DNA of 5,549 bases from an uncultured Collinsella sp. (GTDB taxonomy: Bacteria; Actinomycetota; Coriobacteriia; Coriobacteriales; Coriobacteriaceae). The stretch spans positions 1 to 5,549 of the forward strand of contig CAAFQT010000246.1 in assembly GCA_900765185.1 (NCBI GenBank), written 5' to 3'. Below are positions 1-5,549 of this stretch, one piece after another. How positions within the stretch are numbered: position 1 is the stretch's first letter; each line of letters starts with the position of its first letter. The notes beneath the pieces are model-generated. The model made no database searches. It saw only the letters and a program-made list of their open reading frames with translations, and was not told where the DNA came from. Position numbers and translations under genes: made by a program.

Positions 1-50
1 CCGCGCCTTTAGACGCGAGCCCGGGGCCCGTGGGTTATACCCTAAGAGCA

Positions 51-73
51 AACCACCCTTTTTAAGGGTGGTT
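51..73. terminator. Perfect 10-bp hairpin, possible bidirectional terminator of the upstream gene
   Basis: AACCACCCTT and AAGGGTGGTT are exact reverse complements separated by TTT. The A-rich left flank and T-ending right arm suit an intrinsic terminator working in either direction. However, the run after the stem on the plus strand is TTCTGATTAT rather than a clean T tract, and the minus-strand side (TGCTCTTAGG) is no better. It lies about 110 bases ahead of the first gene, so it probably closes whatever lies to the left of the window. Confidence 0.5.
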
Positions 74-145
74 CTGATTATCAAACAACTGTCTGTCATT
101 CCCGTTTGAACAAGAGCTTTGCGTTCTGCTTATGGCCCTTACGGG

Positions 146-151
146 TACAAT
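146..151 (+). promoter_or_regulatory. Possible -10 box of the flippase-like gene
   Basis: TACAAT matches five of six positions of the sigma-70 -10 consensus. It lies 33 bases before the chosen ATG, which would give a short leader holding the ribosome-binding site. The -35 region is poor: TTCTGC at 124-129, spacing 16, matches only two of six positions. TTGACT at 164-169 is too close to the start to serve this gene. Tentative. Confidence 0.3.
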
Positions 152-172
152 AACCAAGATATTTTGACTGTT

Positions 173-180
173 AGAAGGAG
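173..180 (+). promoter_or_regulatory. Ribosome-binding site that fixes the flippase-like gene start
   Basis: AGAAGGAG lies four bases before the ATG at 185. It supports that ATG over the in-frame TTG at 119, which would add 22 residues with no family resemblance and has no comparable site upstream. Confidence 0.75.
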
Positions 181-184
181 TCTC

Positions 185-1492
185 ATGACGGAGTCCTCTC
201 AGCATACGTCCAAGCCCCAGGTCGAGGTTGAGGCCTCGGGCGGCGATGACAATAAGAGCGCACGCCGCGGCGCAATCTTTATCGGCGTTGTGCTGGTGGG
301 TTATATCGTCTATCTGGTGGTAACCGGGCAGATGGGGCAGTTCTGGGCTGCTATGTCGAGCGTCCAGGCGCCCTGGCTCGTTGTCGCGTGTCTTTGCATG
401 TTCATGTATCTGTTCTTTGGTATTGTGGCCTATGCGATCGCCGTCTGGCTCGACCCCAATTCACCCGTAGGCATTCGCGACCTGATCTCGGTCGAGGCGA
501 GTGGCATCTTCTTTGGCAACCTGACGCCCATGATGATGGGCTCTACGCCTGCCCAGATCTACCGCCTGACCAAAGCGGGCCAAAACGTGGGCGAAGCGGG
601 TGCCACGCAGTTCACCCGATTTATTGTGTATCAGTTTGGCCTAGTTGCCTGGGGCGCTATCCTATTGCTTGCTCGCATGCCGTTTTTTGCCGAGCGCTAT
701 GGCGACATGACGCTGCTGTGCGTCTTTAGTTTTGGCGGTCACTGCTGCATCCTGCTCGGCATCTTCGCCGTCGCGCTCATGCCTAAGACCGTCACGCGCG
801 TCGCCCATTGCATCATCAATTGGCTCGAGCGCATAGGTGTCTCGGCCACTAAGATCGATGGATGGCGCTCGTTTGTCGATGGCGAGATCTACTCCTTCTC
901 CGAGAAGTTCAAGCTTTCGGCCGGACATTTTTCTTCCATGCTGCTCACCGTGTTTATCACCATGTTGCAGCTCGCGTTTTTCTATCTGGTGCCGTATTTC
1001 CTGATGCTTGCCTTTGGCCACCACGAGGTCGACTTTTTCTCGGTCATGGCCGCGAGCGCCTTCGTCCAGCTTCTGAGCTCTGCGGTCCCCTTGCCCGGTG
1101 GAACTGGTGGCGCTGAGGGTGGCTTTGCATTGTTCTTGGGTCATTTCTTTGGGTCGGCTTCGACCGCCGGCTATCTGCTGTGGCGCCTCATTACGTTCAT
1201 TGCGCCGACCATTTTGGCTGCGCCCCTGCTGGGCCTTAAGAGCGCCCACAACGAGAGCATCCATGCGCGCTGGGATCGCGTGATGCGCAAACTCGGCTGC
1301 ACGTCTCAGACGCCCTCTGCGCCCACTAAGCCGCACCCCACGAATGCTGTTACCGTTGATCCCAAGAAGCACGCTCAGAAGGCTTCTGGGGCCGCTAAGC
1401 CGGCTCATAAAGCCTATGTGCGCCAGACAGGCGATGGTATTCGCGTATCTCCGTCGGCACTCAATAAGAAGAAGTGCCCTAAGTCGCAGTAG
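185..1492 (+). CDS. Flippase-like integral membrane protein (lysylphosphatidylglycerol synthase TM-domain family)
   Basis: This is a 435-residue polytopic inner-membrane protein of the LPG_synthase_TM / UPF0104 family, the membrane half of MprF without the aminoacyl-transferase domain. Hydrophobic segments lie near residues 29-47, 62-88, 143-163, 176-199, 250-277, 285-300 and 325-352. Two family hallmarks are visible: GNLTPMMMGSTPAQIY (111-126), and the glycine-rich PLPGGTGGAEGGF (302-314) before the last segment. Family members are linked to lipid or lipid-linked sugar translocation, but no substrate can be assigned here. Residues 1-28 are hydrophilic. Residues from about 355 form a roughly 80-residue polar tail rich in Lys, Ala and Pro, ending in a cluster of lysines (NKKKCPKSQ), probably cytoplasmic. 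The ATG is chosen on its ribosome-binding site. The nearest gene on the same strand is a TetR-type regulator 116 bases downstream, and no clear terminator lies between them. Family assignment is confident; function is not. Confidence 0.88.
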   Translation: MTESSQHTSKPQVEVEASGGDDNKSARRGAIFIGVVLVGYIVYLVVTGQMGQFWAAMSSVQAPWLVVACLCMFMYLFFGIVAYAIAVWLDPNSPVGIRDLISVEASGIFFGNLTPMMMGSTPAQIYRLTKAGQNVGEAGATQFTRFIVYQFGLVAWGAILLLARMPFFAERYGDMTLLCVFSFGGHCCILLGIFAVALMPKTVTRVAHCIINWLERIGVSATKIDGWRSFVDGEIYSFSEKFKLSAGHFSSMLLTVFITMLQLAFFYLVPYFLMLAFGHHEVDFFSVMAASAFVQLLSSAVPLPGGTGGAEGGFALFLGHFFGSASTAGYLLWRLITFIAPTILAAPLLGLKSAHNESIHARWDRVMRKLGCTSQTPSAPTKPHPTNAVTVDPKKHAQKASGAAKPAHKAYVRQTGDGIRVSPSALNKKKCPKSQ

Positions 1493-1541
1493 GACAGTCG
1501 TGCGTTCTTCATGATGCGGGGCATATTTGTGCTGTATGGGG

Positions 1542-1565
1542 GATAATCCTCTTACGTAGATTATC
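1542..1565. promoter_or_regulatory. Inverted repeat upstream of the TetR gene, candidate operator
   Basis: GATAATC (1542-1548) and GATTATC (1559-1565) are exact 7-base inverted arms separated by 10 bases, and the spacer ends in the palindrome TACGTA (1553-1558). The left arm contains GATAAT, which resembles a -10 box although no good -35 is seen. The repeat ends 43 bases before the regulator's ATG, a usual place for a TetR-family autoregulatory operator. The role is inferred from position and symmetry only. Confidence 0.4.
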
Positions 1566-1594
1566 TCTCATCTGTTGATGAATGCTCGCATATC

Positions 1595-1601
1595 GAAGGG
1601 A
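1595..1601 (+). promoter_or_regulatory. Ribosome-binding site that fixes the TetR start
   Basis: GAAGGGA lies seven bases before the ATG at 1609. It favours that ATG over the in-frame ATG at 1582, which has no purine-rich site in front of it and would add nine residues. Confidence 0.75.
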
Positions 1602-1608
1602 CTCGCCC

Positions 1609-2220
1609 ATGGCAACCAGCAAACCGCGTCTTGATCGTCGCATCGTTCGCAGCCGCAATGCCATCCTTTCCGCTTTCGAGCGCCTGCTCATGGAAAAGCC
1701 GCTGGCAGACATTACGGTGAGTGCCATCGCGCGCGAGGCCAATGTCGACCGCAAGACCTTTTACGTTCACTTTGGCACGGTTGATGGCCTGCTCGATGCC
1801 ATTGCCGTCGATGTGGTGGAGATGATTGTCGACTCGGTCGAGAAAACGCTTGCTTCCATGGGCGGTGACACCAACGAGCGCGCCCTGGGCGCGGCGGCGA
1901 CCTTCTTCAAAACCGTAAACGAGGCGCTATGCAACAACCTGGTGCTCAATCGTCAGCTGATCGAGAACATTCCGCTCGATGATTTTATGGCTCGTCTTCG
2001 TGCGCCGCTCGAGCGCGAGATTGCCGAGCGCGATCTGCTGCCCCAAGGTCTCAAGGACGAGATGTTCGACTACTATCTGGCGTTTCTGCTGTCGGGTATT
2101 ATCGGAATCTATCGCACGTGGGCGCTGTCTGACGGCTCGGTTCCTATCGAGCGTGTCTCTGAGGTCGCCAACGATCTGACTCTCAACGGTCTGTCGAGTC
2201 TGGAATCTCGCTTGGATTAG
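1609..2220 (+). CDS. TetR/AcrR-family transcriptional regulator
   Basis: This 203-residue protein has the usual TetR length. A basic N-terminus (residues 1-16, many Arg and Lys) leads into the TetR_N DNA-binding domain at about 14-60. The helix-turn-helix covers about 35-54: DITVSAIAREANVDRKTFYVHF is split by the turn after AREAN, and the recognition helix carries the typical TFYVHF ending. The remainder is a helical dimerisation and ligand-binding domain. Its late segment FLLSGIIGIYRTWALSDGSVP (159-179) recalls the C-terminal domain of DhaS-like TetR proteins. The ligand is unknown. Likely targets are its own promoter, where an inverted repeat is present, and possibly the flippase-like gene upstream on the same strand. 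The stop codon lies inside the palindrome TAGGCCTA, and a transposase remnant follows immediately, so the extreme C-terminus (about ESRLD) could have been altered by that event. The DNA-binding assignment is firm; regulatory targets are inferred. Confidence 0.9.
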   Translation: MATSKPRLDRRIVRSRNAILSAFERLLMEKPLADITVSAIAREANVDRKTFYVHFGTVDGLLDAIAVDVVEMIVDSVEKTLASMGGDTNERALGAAATFFKTVNEALCNNLVLNRQLIENIPLDDFMARLRAPLEREIAERDLLPQGLKDEMFDYYLAFLLSGIIGIYRTWALSDGSVPIERVSEVANDLTLNGLSSLESRLD

Positions 2221-2222
2221 GC

Positions 2223-2315
2223 CTAGTTGGGCTCGTCGGCGTGGAAATACCTGTTCACGAGGTTCTCCGGCGCATTGTAGACCTCGCCGGCGTAGGAGCT
2301 ATAGCCTGAGGATCC
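2223..2315 (-). pseudogene. Remnant of an IS3-family transposase (OrfB integrase)
   Basis: Read on the minus strand, this gap encodes 30 residues between an in-frame TAA (2316-2318) and a TAG (2223-2225). They include YSSYAGEVYNAPENLVNRYF followed by HADEPN. This matches, from memory of the family, the stretch of IS3/IS150-type OrfB just before the DDE integrase core, typically SSYxGE...APxNLxxRDFxAxxPNxxWxTDITEF. The fragment stops exactly at PN, before the expected W-T-D catalytic start, and the usual Asp of RDF is Tyr here. There is no start codon, no catalytic residue and no visible terminal inverted repeat, so it is a decayed fragment. It fills nearly all the space between the convergent TetR gene and importer operon, suggesting an old insertion or a deletion-mediated junction. 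The match is by recognition and was not searched. Confidence 0.72.
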
Positions 2316-2332
2316 TTAAAAGAAAGTCCAGT

Positions 2333-3649
2333 TTATCCTTCCCACTCCAAATGGGAATCCTCCGATGCGCCTTCGCACGCTTGCATGACCTCGATACCAT
2401 GCGAGCGTGCGAACTCGACGAGCTCTGCGTTGCGGGCATTTATGGTGCCGAAGGCGGCGGGGCACACGATAAGGCGCGCGCAGTGGTCGAGGAGCTCTTT
2501 GGCGCGGGCTATGGTTTTATCCCCGATCGGCTCGAAGGCGCGCTCGGCCACGCATTCCGCCGCCAGGTCGCGTGCGAGCTCGCAGTCGATGTCCCCTTCG
2601 TGCAGAACGCCCGCGTAGAACGCCTTGCCCTGCCGGATGAGCTGGCGAAACACAGCCGACCCCGTACCTGCGCCGGCGATGACGAACGTGTGCGCATCGC
2701 CGTGCGGGCGCCCAATTTCCACGCTGCCGAAGCGCTCGTTGAAGGTGCCATGTTTAAGGCCGTAGAGCTTGCCAATCGTCTCGCGCGTGAATATGTCCTC
2801 GGGTGCGCCGGCGCGGAAGACCCGGCCGTCCTTCACGCAAATCACCTTGTCGGCGCTTTTCTGCGCGAGCTCGAGTTCGTGGATGGACATGATGACAGCC
2901 ACATTCCGCGATTTCGCAAGGTGGCGAAGTATTCGCAGCAGGTCGATCTGGTAGCGGATATCGAGATATGACGTGGGCTCGTCGAGCACGAGCACACGCG
3001 GATCCTGCGCGATGGCGCGTGCGCGCATGACGCGCTGGCGTCGCCCGTCGCTTATCTGCATGAAGTCGCGCTCGGCGAACTCTTCCACATGTGCGGTTTT
3101 CATGGCCTCGTCGACCCGACTATGGTCGTCGGGCGAGAGTGTGCCCATTCGCCCGGTGTAGGGATGCCTTCCCGCCTCTACGATATCGCGGCAGGTGAGG
3201 AGCTCGGTCCGGGGTCGATCTGTCAGCATAACGGCAAGGTTCCTTGCGAACTCCGCCGTCTTCCATCGGGAAATCTCCCGCCCGTCGAGCTCGACCGCGC
3301 CGGCAAGCGGTGCAAGATGGCGTGTGATGGTTTTCAAGATGGTCGACTTGCCCGAGCCGTTCGGCCCGATGAGCGCCACGACGTCGCCCGCGCGAACCTC
3401 CAGATCGACGCCTTCGACTACGACCTTCTTGTCGTAGCCCGCCGACAGGTCGCTTATGCGGAAAAGCGGCGCTCCGTCAGCCTGCGTTTCGACCGGGGTT
3501 TCGAGGTTCGACTCCGCCCGGAGGAGGCGTTCCGCGCGCAGTTCCGCACGAGCCGAAAGTGCCTTCTGGCGCTTTCGTGTGAGCTCAGGACTGCCTAAGC
3601 ATGGAATGTCCCCTCCGAGCGTTTTGGGCCGCGGCACGAATTCCCCCAT
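2333..3649 (-). CDS. FecE/BtuD-type ABC transporter ATPase with a C-terminal extra domain
   Basis: This is the cytoplasmic ATPase of a metal-chelate importer, 438 residues as drawn against about 255-270 for ordinary FecE/BtuD. Residues 1-60 are polar and Arg/Ala/Glu-rich. The ABC domain spans about 61-300: A-loop Tyr72, Walker A GPNGSGKST (95-103), signature ISDGRRQR (199-206), Walker B VLVLDE (219-224), D-loop SYLD (227-230) and H-loop His257. The Q-loop position reads MLTDRP (141-146), with Thr instead of Gln. The signature ISDGR replaces LSGGQ, as I recall for a subgroup in gut anaerobes that reads ISDGQ/LSDGQ. Residues about 318-425 form a second domain with FVIAGAGTG (322-330), GVLHEGDID (347-355) and FGTINARNAEL (400-410); its role is unknown. 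The gene ends the operon, and its ATG directly abuts the permease stop. That start is doubtful because GAGG sits only three bases before it. A strong site further in (3610-3616) points to an out-of-frame ATG, so the true protein may begin near residue 17-19. Confidence 0.88.
   Translation of the reverse strand: MGEFVPRPKTLGGDIPCLGSPELTRKRQKALSARAELRAERLLRAESNLETPVETQADGAPLFRISDLSAGYDKKVVVEGVDLEVRAGDVVALIGPNGSGKSTILKTITRHLAPLAGAVELDGREISRWKTAEFARNLAVMLTDRPRTELLTCRDIVEAGRHPYTGRMGTLSPDDHSRVDEAMKTAHVEEFAERDFMQISDGRRQRVMRARAIAQDPRVLVLDEPTSYLDIRYQIDLLRILRHLAKSRNVAVIMSIHELELAQKSADKVICVKDGRVFRAGAPEDIFTRETIGKLYGLKHGTFNERFGSVEIGRPHGDAHTFVIAGAGTGSAVFRQLIRQGKAFYAGVLHEGDIDCELARDLAAECVAERAFEPIGDKTIARAKELLDHCARLIVCPAAFGTINARNAELVEFARSHGIEVMQACEGASEDSHLEWEG
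2339..2357 (-). terminator. Weak hairpin at the end of the ATPase gene, possible operon terminator
   Basis: TTCCCA and TGGGAA form a 6-bp stem around a 7-base loop, overlapping the last codons of the ATPase gene. On the minus strand a T-rich run (TTTCTTTT, 2325-2318) follows, but only after 13 bases, which is too far for a standard intrinsic terminator. It is the only candidate at the 3' end of the operon. Confidence 0.22.
3600..3616 (-). promoter_or_regulatory. Strong ribosome-binding site plus ATG, one frame off the ATPase gene
   Basis: On the minus strand GGAGGGG (3616-3610), a seven-base spacer and ATG (3602-3600) make the best initiation signal in this operon. That ATG reads only M-L-R-Q-S before TGA (3587-3585). 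The ATPase frame is reached by moving one base forward after CTT. No in-frame ATG, GTG or TTG lies at a suitable distance from this site. It may mark the original gene start upset by a one-base change, a frameshifting start or a sequencing error. Confidence 0.5.
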
Positions 3650-4690
3650 CTACCTCACCCGCTTCTTCAACATGAGCGCGATAACCACCGGCGCGCCGAA
3701 GATGGCGGTGACAGCGCTGATGGAAAGTTCGACGGGAGAGAACAGCGTGCGCGCGATCAAATCGCAGCCCGCGCAGAAGATGGCGCCTCCCAAGAAGCAC
3801 GCAGGAATCACGCGGATGGGCTTCGACGACTTTAGCGCCGACTTCACGAGATGCGGAACCGCGATGCCTACGAACGACACCGGACCAGCGAACGCGGTCA
3901 CGCAGGCGGAGAGCATGCTCGCTAGAAGGACGAGCACCACGCGGAAGCGTGCGACGTTCACGCCGACGCTTTTCGCGTAGGCCTCTCCCAGCTGGAAGGC
4001 GGAAAGGGGCTTCGATATCGCGAATACGCATGCGCTCACGGTGATCACCACGACCGCGATGACCGCGACGTCGTCCCAGCTCGAACCCGAGAAGCTACCC
4101 AAAGACCAGTTGTGCAGGTTCACGATGGACTGGTCGTCGGCGAAGGCGATGAGGAAGTTCGTCGCCGCCGAGCAGATGTATCCCACCATGACCCCCGCCA
4201 CGATGAGCATGGCCATGGAACTTATGCGCCGTGCGATGAGGAGCACGAAGCCGATGGTGATAAGCGAGCCCAGAAACGCTGCGGCCACCATGGCCGGCGA
4301 GGACATGGCCTGGTTCGCGCCTAGAAGTACGATCATCGTAAGCGCGACGACGAACTTTGCGCCCGAGGAGACGCCCAAGATGAACGGGTCGGCGATGGGG
4401 TTGTTGAAAAACGTCTGCAGCAGGAACCCGGAGAGCGAAAGTGCCCCGCCGAGAAGCACGGCTGAAAGCACGCGCGGCAGGCGAATCTCCCAGATGACCT
4501 GGCTTTCCATGGAATTGGCCGCGCCGCCCGAAAGGATGCCGGGGATGTGGTCTGCGGGTACGAGCACGCTCCCGATGCACAGGTTGGCCCCGACGAGCAC
4601 GATGAGGGCAACAGCGAGCAGCGCCGTCACGACGCGACACCGCGCGGCGCGCCCCGATTCGTCGTATGTCATGGAAAGCCGGCTTCTCAT
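3650..4690 (-). CDS. FecCD-family ABC transporter permease for a metal chelate
   Basis: This 346-residue integral membrane protein has the normal length for the FecCD/BtuC family, whose dimers form the channel for iron-siderophore, heme or cobalamin uptake. About ten hydrophobic segments are visible, near residues 21-39, 75-92, 105-124, 132-152, 160-182, 207-225, 249-273, 296-318 and 322-342. Family motifs are clear: EIRLPRVLSAVLLGGALSLSG (68-88) running into LLQTFFNNPIADPFILGVSSG (90-110), FQLGEAYAKSVGVNV (232-246) in the ATPase-contacting region, GPVSFVGIAVPHLVK (269-283), and GAPVVIALMLKKR (332-344) at the C-terminus. It starts four bases after the stop of the binding-protein gene and its own stop touches the ATPase ATG, so the three are surely co-transcribed and probably translationally coupled. 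An alternative ATG at 4672 would remove six residues; neither start has an ideally spaced site. A single permease gene implies a homodimer. The substrate is not determined. Confidence 0.93.
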   Translation of the reverse strand: MRSRLSMTYDESGRAARCRVVTALLAVALIVLVGANLCIGSVLVPADHIPGILSGGAANSMESQVIWEIRLPRVLSAVLLGGALSLSGFLLQTFFNNPIADPFILGVSSGAKFVVALTMIVLLGANQAMSSPAMVAAAFLGSLITIGFVLLIARRISSMAMLIVAGVMVGYICSAATNFLIAFADDQSIVNLHNWSLGSFSGSSWDDVAVIAVVVITVSACVFAISKPLSAFQLGEAYAKSVGVNVARFRVVLVLLASMLSACVTAFAGPVSFVGIAVPHLVKSALKSSKPIRVIPACFLGGAIFCAGCDLIARTLFSPVELSISAVTAIFGAPVVIALMLKKRVR

Positions 4691-4694
4691 GGCG

Positions 4695-5549
4695 CTAGCC
4701 GAGCTTCCTCAGATAATGGAAGTCGCTCGCGTCATCGCCTGTGAACGCCCCGTGCAGCTCGTCGATAATGTCGGCGGTAGAAGTCATCTGCTGGTACATG
4801 TCGGCGCTTGTGACCCAGACGTTGCCGCTCTTCACGGCTTTGAACTGCGACAATAGTGCGTTTTTGCCTACGAAGTCGTTCAAGGTGGCAACCGATTCGT
4901 CGATGGTGCCGTTGTAGACGATGATGTCGGCATCCTTCGCCGTCGCATAGAAGCGCTCCATTTCGAGCGTTACTGACGAACCTGACGTCGACGCCGTCTG
5001 TGCGTCATCGAGCGCGTAGCTGCCGCCTGCGAGCTCGATCATCTGCGCCACGTAGTCGCCCCTCCGCCGCGTGACGGCGGCCCCGTTCGAGTTAATGTAG
5101 AAATACGCCACGGTTTTACCTGACGACGCGAGCCCCGACGTTTGCTCGACGCGGGCCTTCTGCTCGTTGAACAGGTGCGCGGCCTCGTCTTCCTTGTCGA
5201 ACAGGACGCCGAAAAGCTTAATCCACTCGACGCGCCCGAGTGCTTCGGGCTCGCTCGACGACTGTTCGGTGAGCACGACGAGCCCGAGCTTCTGCAGCTT
5301 TTCCTTCACATCGGGCGTGTGGTTGATCATGGTGTTTTCGATGGCGAGCGTGCAGCCCGAGGCCGATATTCGTTCGTAGTCGGGCGCGCTGTACTTGCCG
5401 CCGTAGGCGATCGCCCCACTTTCGAGCGCGCTTTTGAAGCCTGCGACCGAGCAATCGTCGGCCTTCGTGCCCGACATTAAGATATTGTCGTTCGCATCGA
5501 GCGCGTCGACTAGGCACATCGTTGCCGACGACACGAGGTACACCTTGTC
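4695..5549 (-). CDS. ABC transporter substrate-binding protein, FecB/BtuF type (5' end missing)
   Basis: The reading frame is open to the right edge, so this is the C-terminal 284 residues of a longer protein. The signal peptide and any lipobox lie outside the window, and the GTG at 5543 is internal, not a start. It resembles cluster A-II (helical-backbone) binding proteins of iron-chelate and cobalamin importers. Conserved stretches, in residues counted from the window edge, are SGTKADDCSVAG (about 26-37), YGGKYSAPDYERI (about 48-60), GCTLAIENTMINHTPDVKEKL (about 63-83), ALGRVEWIKLFGVLFDKEDEA (about 102-122) and MYQQMTSTADIIDELHGAFTG (near the C-terminus). From memory, a subfamily in gut anaerobes carries very similar GCDLAIESTMI-HTP-V and LGRTEWIKLYGVL stretches. 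Its position first in the operon, four bases before the permease, fits periplasmic-side or lipid-anchored capture of the chelate. The ligand is unresolved. The operon promoter lies outside the window, so iron or cobalamin control cannot be judged. Confidence 0.88.
   Translation of the reverse strand, partial: DKVYLVSSATMCLVDALDANDNILMSGTKADDCSVAGFKSALESGAIAYGGKYSAPDYERISASGCTLAIENTMINHTPDVKEKLQKLGLVVLTEQSSSEPEALGRVEWIKLFGVLFDKEDEAAHLFNEQKARVEQTSGLASSGKTVAYFYINSNGAAVTRRRGDYVAQMIELAGGSYALDDAQTASTSGSSVTLEMERFYATAKDADIIVYNGTIDESVATLNDFVGKNALLSQFKAVKSGNVWVTSADMYQQMTSTADIIDELHGAFTGDDASDFHYLRKLG
4704..4710 (-). promoter_or_regulatory. Ribosome-binding site for the permease inside the binding-protein gene
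   Basis: GAGGAAG on the minus strand lies within the last codons of the substrate-binding gene, 13 bases before the permease ATG at 4690. The spacing is long, so initiation probably depends on ribosomes finishing the upstream gene. It fits 4690 better than 4672. Confidence 0.4.

Noticed and set aside
1..63. Possible 3' end of an upstream plus-strand gene
   Set aside because: Two plus frames are open here, ending at 63-65 and 107-109, but neither tail is recognisable and one stop falls in the hairpin loop. A gene cannot be supported.
662..1408. Minus-strand 248-codon open frame opposite the flippase-like gene
   Set aside because: It is a shadow of GC-biased codons on the real gene. The product is Arg/Gly/Asp-rich, has no recognisable domain, and the plus-strand gene has clear family motifs throughout.
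1514..1530. ATGC-GGG-GCAT hairpin after the flippase-like gene as a terminator
   Set aside because: A four-base stem followed by ATTTGT is too weak for an intrinsic terminator.
1582..1608. Upstream ATG as the TetR start
   Set aside because: There is no ribosome-binding site before it, whereas GAAGGGA lies seven bases before the ATG at 1609, and the added residues lie outside the usual TetR N-terminus.
2351..2971. Plus-strand 206-codon open frame opposite the ATPase gene
   Set aside because: It is antisense to conserved ATPase motifs, its product resembles no family I know, and it lacks an initiation site.
3585..4031. Minus-strand 148-codon frame ending in M-L-R-Q-S
   Set aside because: It is an Arg-rich shadow of the permease and ATPase genes. 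Only its last five codons, after the strong ribosome-binding site, are of interest and these are reported separately.
4041..4856. Plus-strand 271-codon open frame across the permease and binding-protein genes
   Set aside because: It crosses two well-supported minus-strand genes and their junction. Its composition is Met/Ala/Ser/Thr-rich low complexity and no ribosome-binding site is seen.

Overview
The window looks like chromosomal DNA from a GC-rich anaerobic gut bacterium, most likely a Coriobacteriia member such as Collinsella. This is inferred from protein style, GC-biased third codon positions and Shine-Dalgarno-led starts. No rRNA or other marker gene is present to settle it.

Left half, plus strand. 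A short leader (1-184) holds a perfect 10-bp hairpin and a possible -10 box. It is followed by a 435-residue polytopic membrane protein of the lysylphosphatidylglycerol-synthase transmembrane / flippase-like family (185-1492), which has a basic C-terminal tail and no synthase domain. After 116 bases comes a 203-residue TetR/AcrR-family regulator (1609-2220). The gap before it contains an inverted repeat (GATAATC-N10-GATTATC) that could be its own operator.

Middle. Only 112 bases separate the regulator from the convergent right-hand genes. Most of this gap is a 30-codon minus-strand remnant of an IS3-family transposase (2223-2315), so the junction carries a mobile-element scar.

Right half, minus strand. 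Three tightly packed genes, transcribed right to left, encode a FecBCD/BtuFCD-type metal-chelate importer: a substrate-binding protein whose 5' end lies outside the window (4695-5549), a FecCD-type permease (3650-4690) and an ATPase (2333-3649). The binding protein would deliver a chelate (iron-siderophore, heme or corrinoid; the substrate cannot be read from sequence) to the permease, powered by the ATPase. The ATPase departs from textbook members: its signature motif is ISDGR, its Q-loop position is Thr, and it carries an extra C-terminal domain of about 110 residues with a glycine-rich motif. Its annotated start is also doubtful: the best ribosome-binding site in the region leads to an ATG that is one frame off, with the heptamer CTT-AGG-C directly after it.

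No wholly new system is evident. The points most worth following are the ATPase start region, its C-terminal domain, the IS scar between the two gene blocks and the candidate TetR operator.
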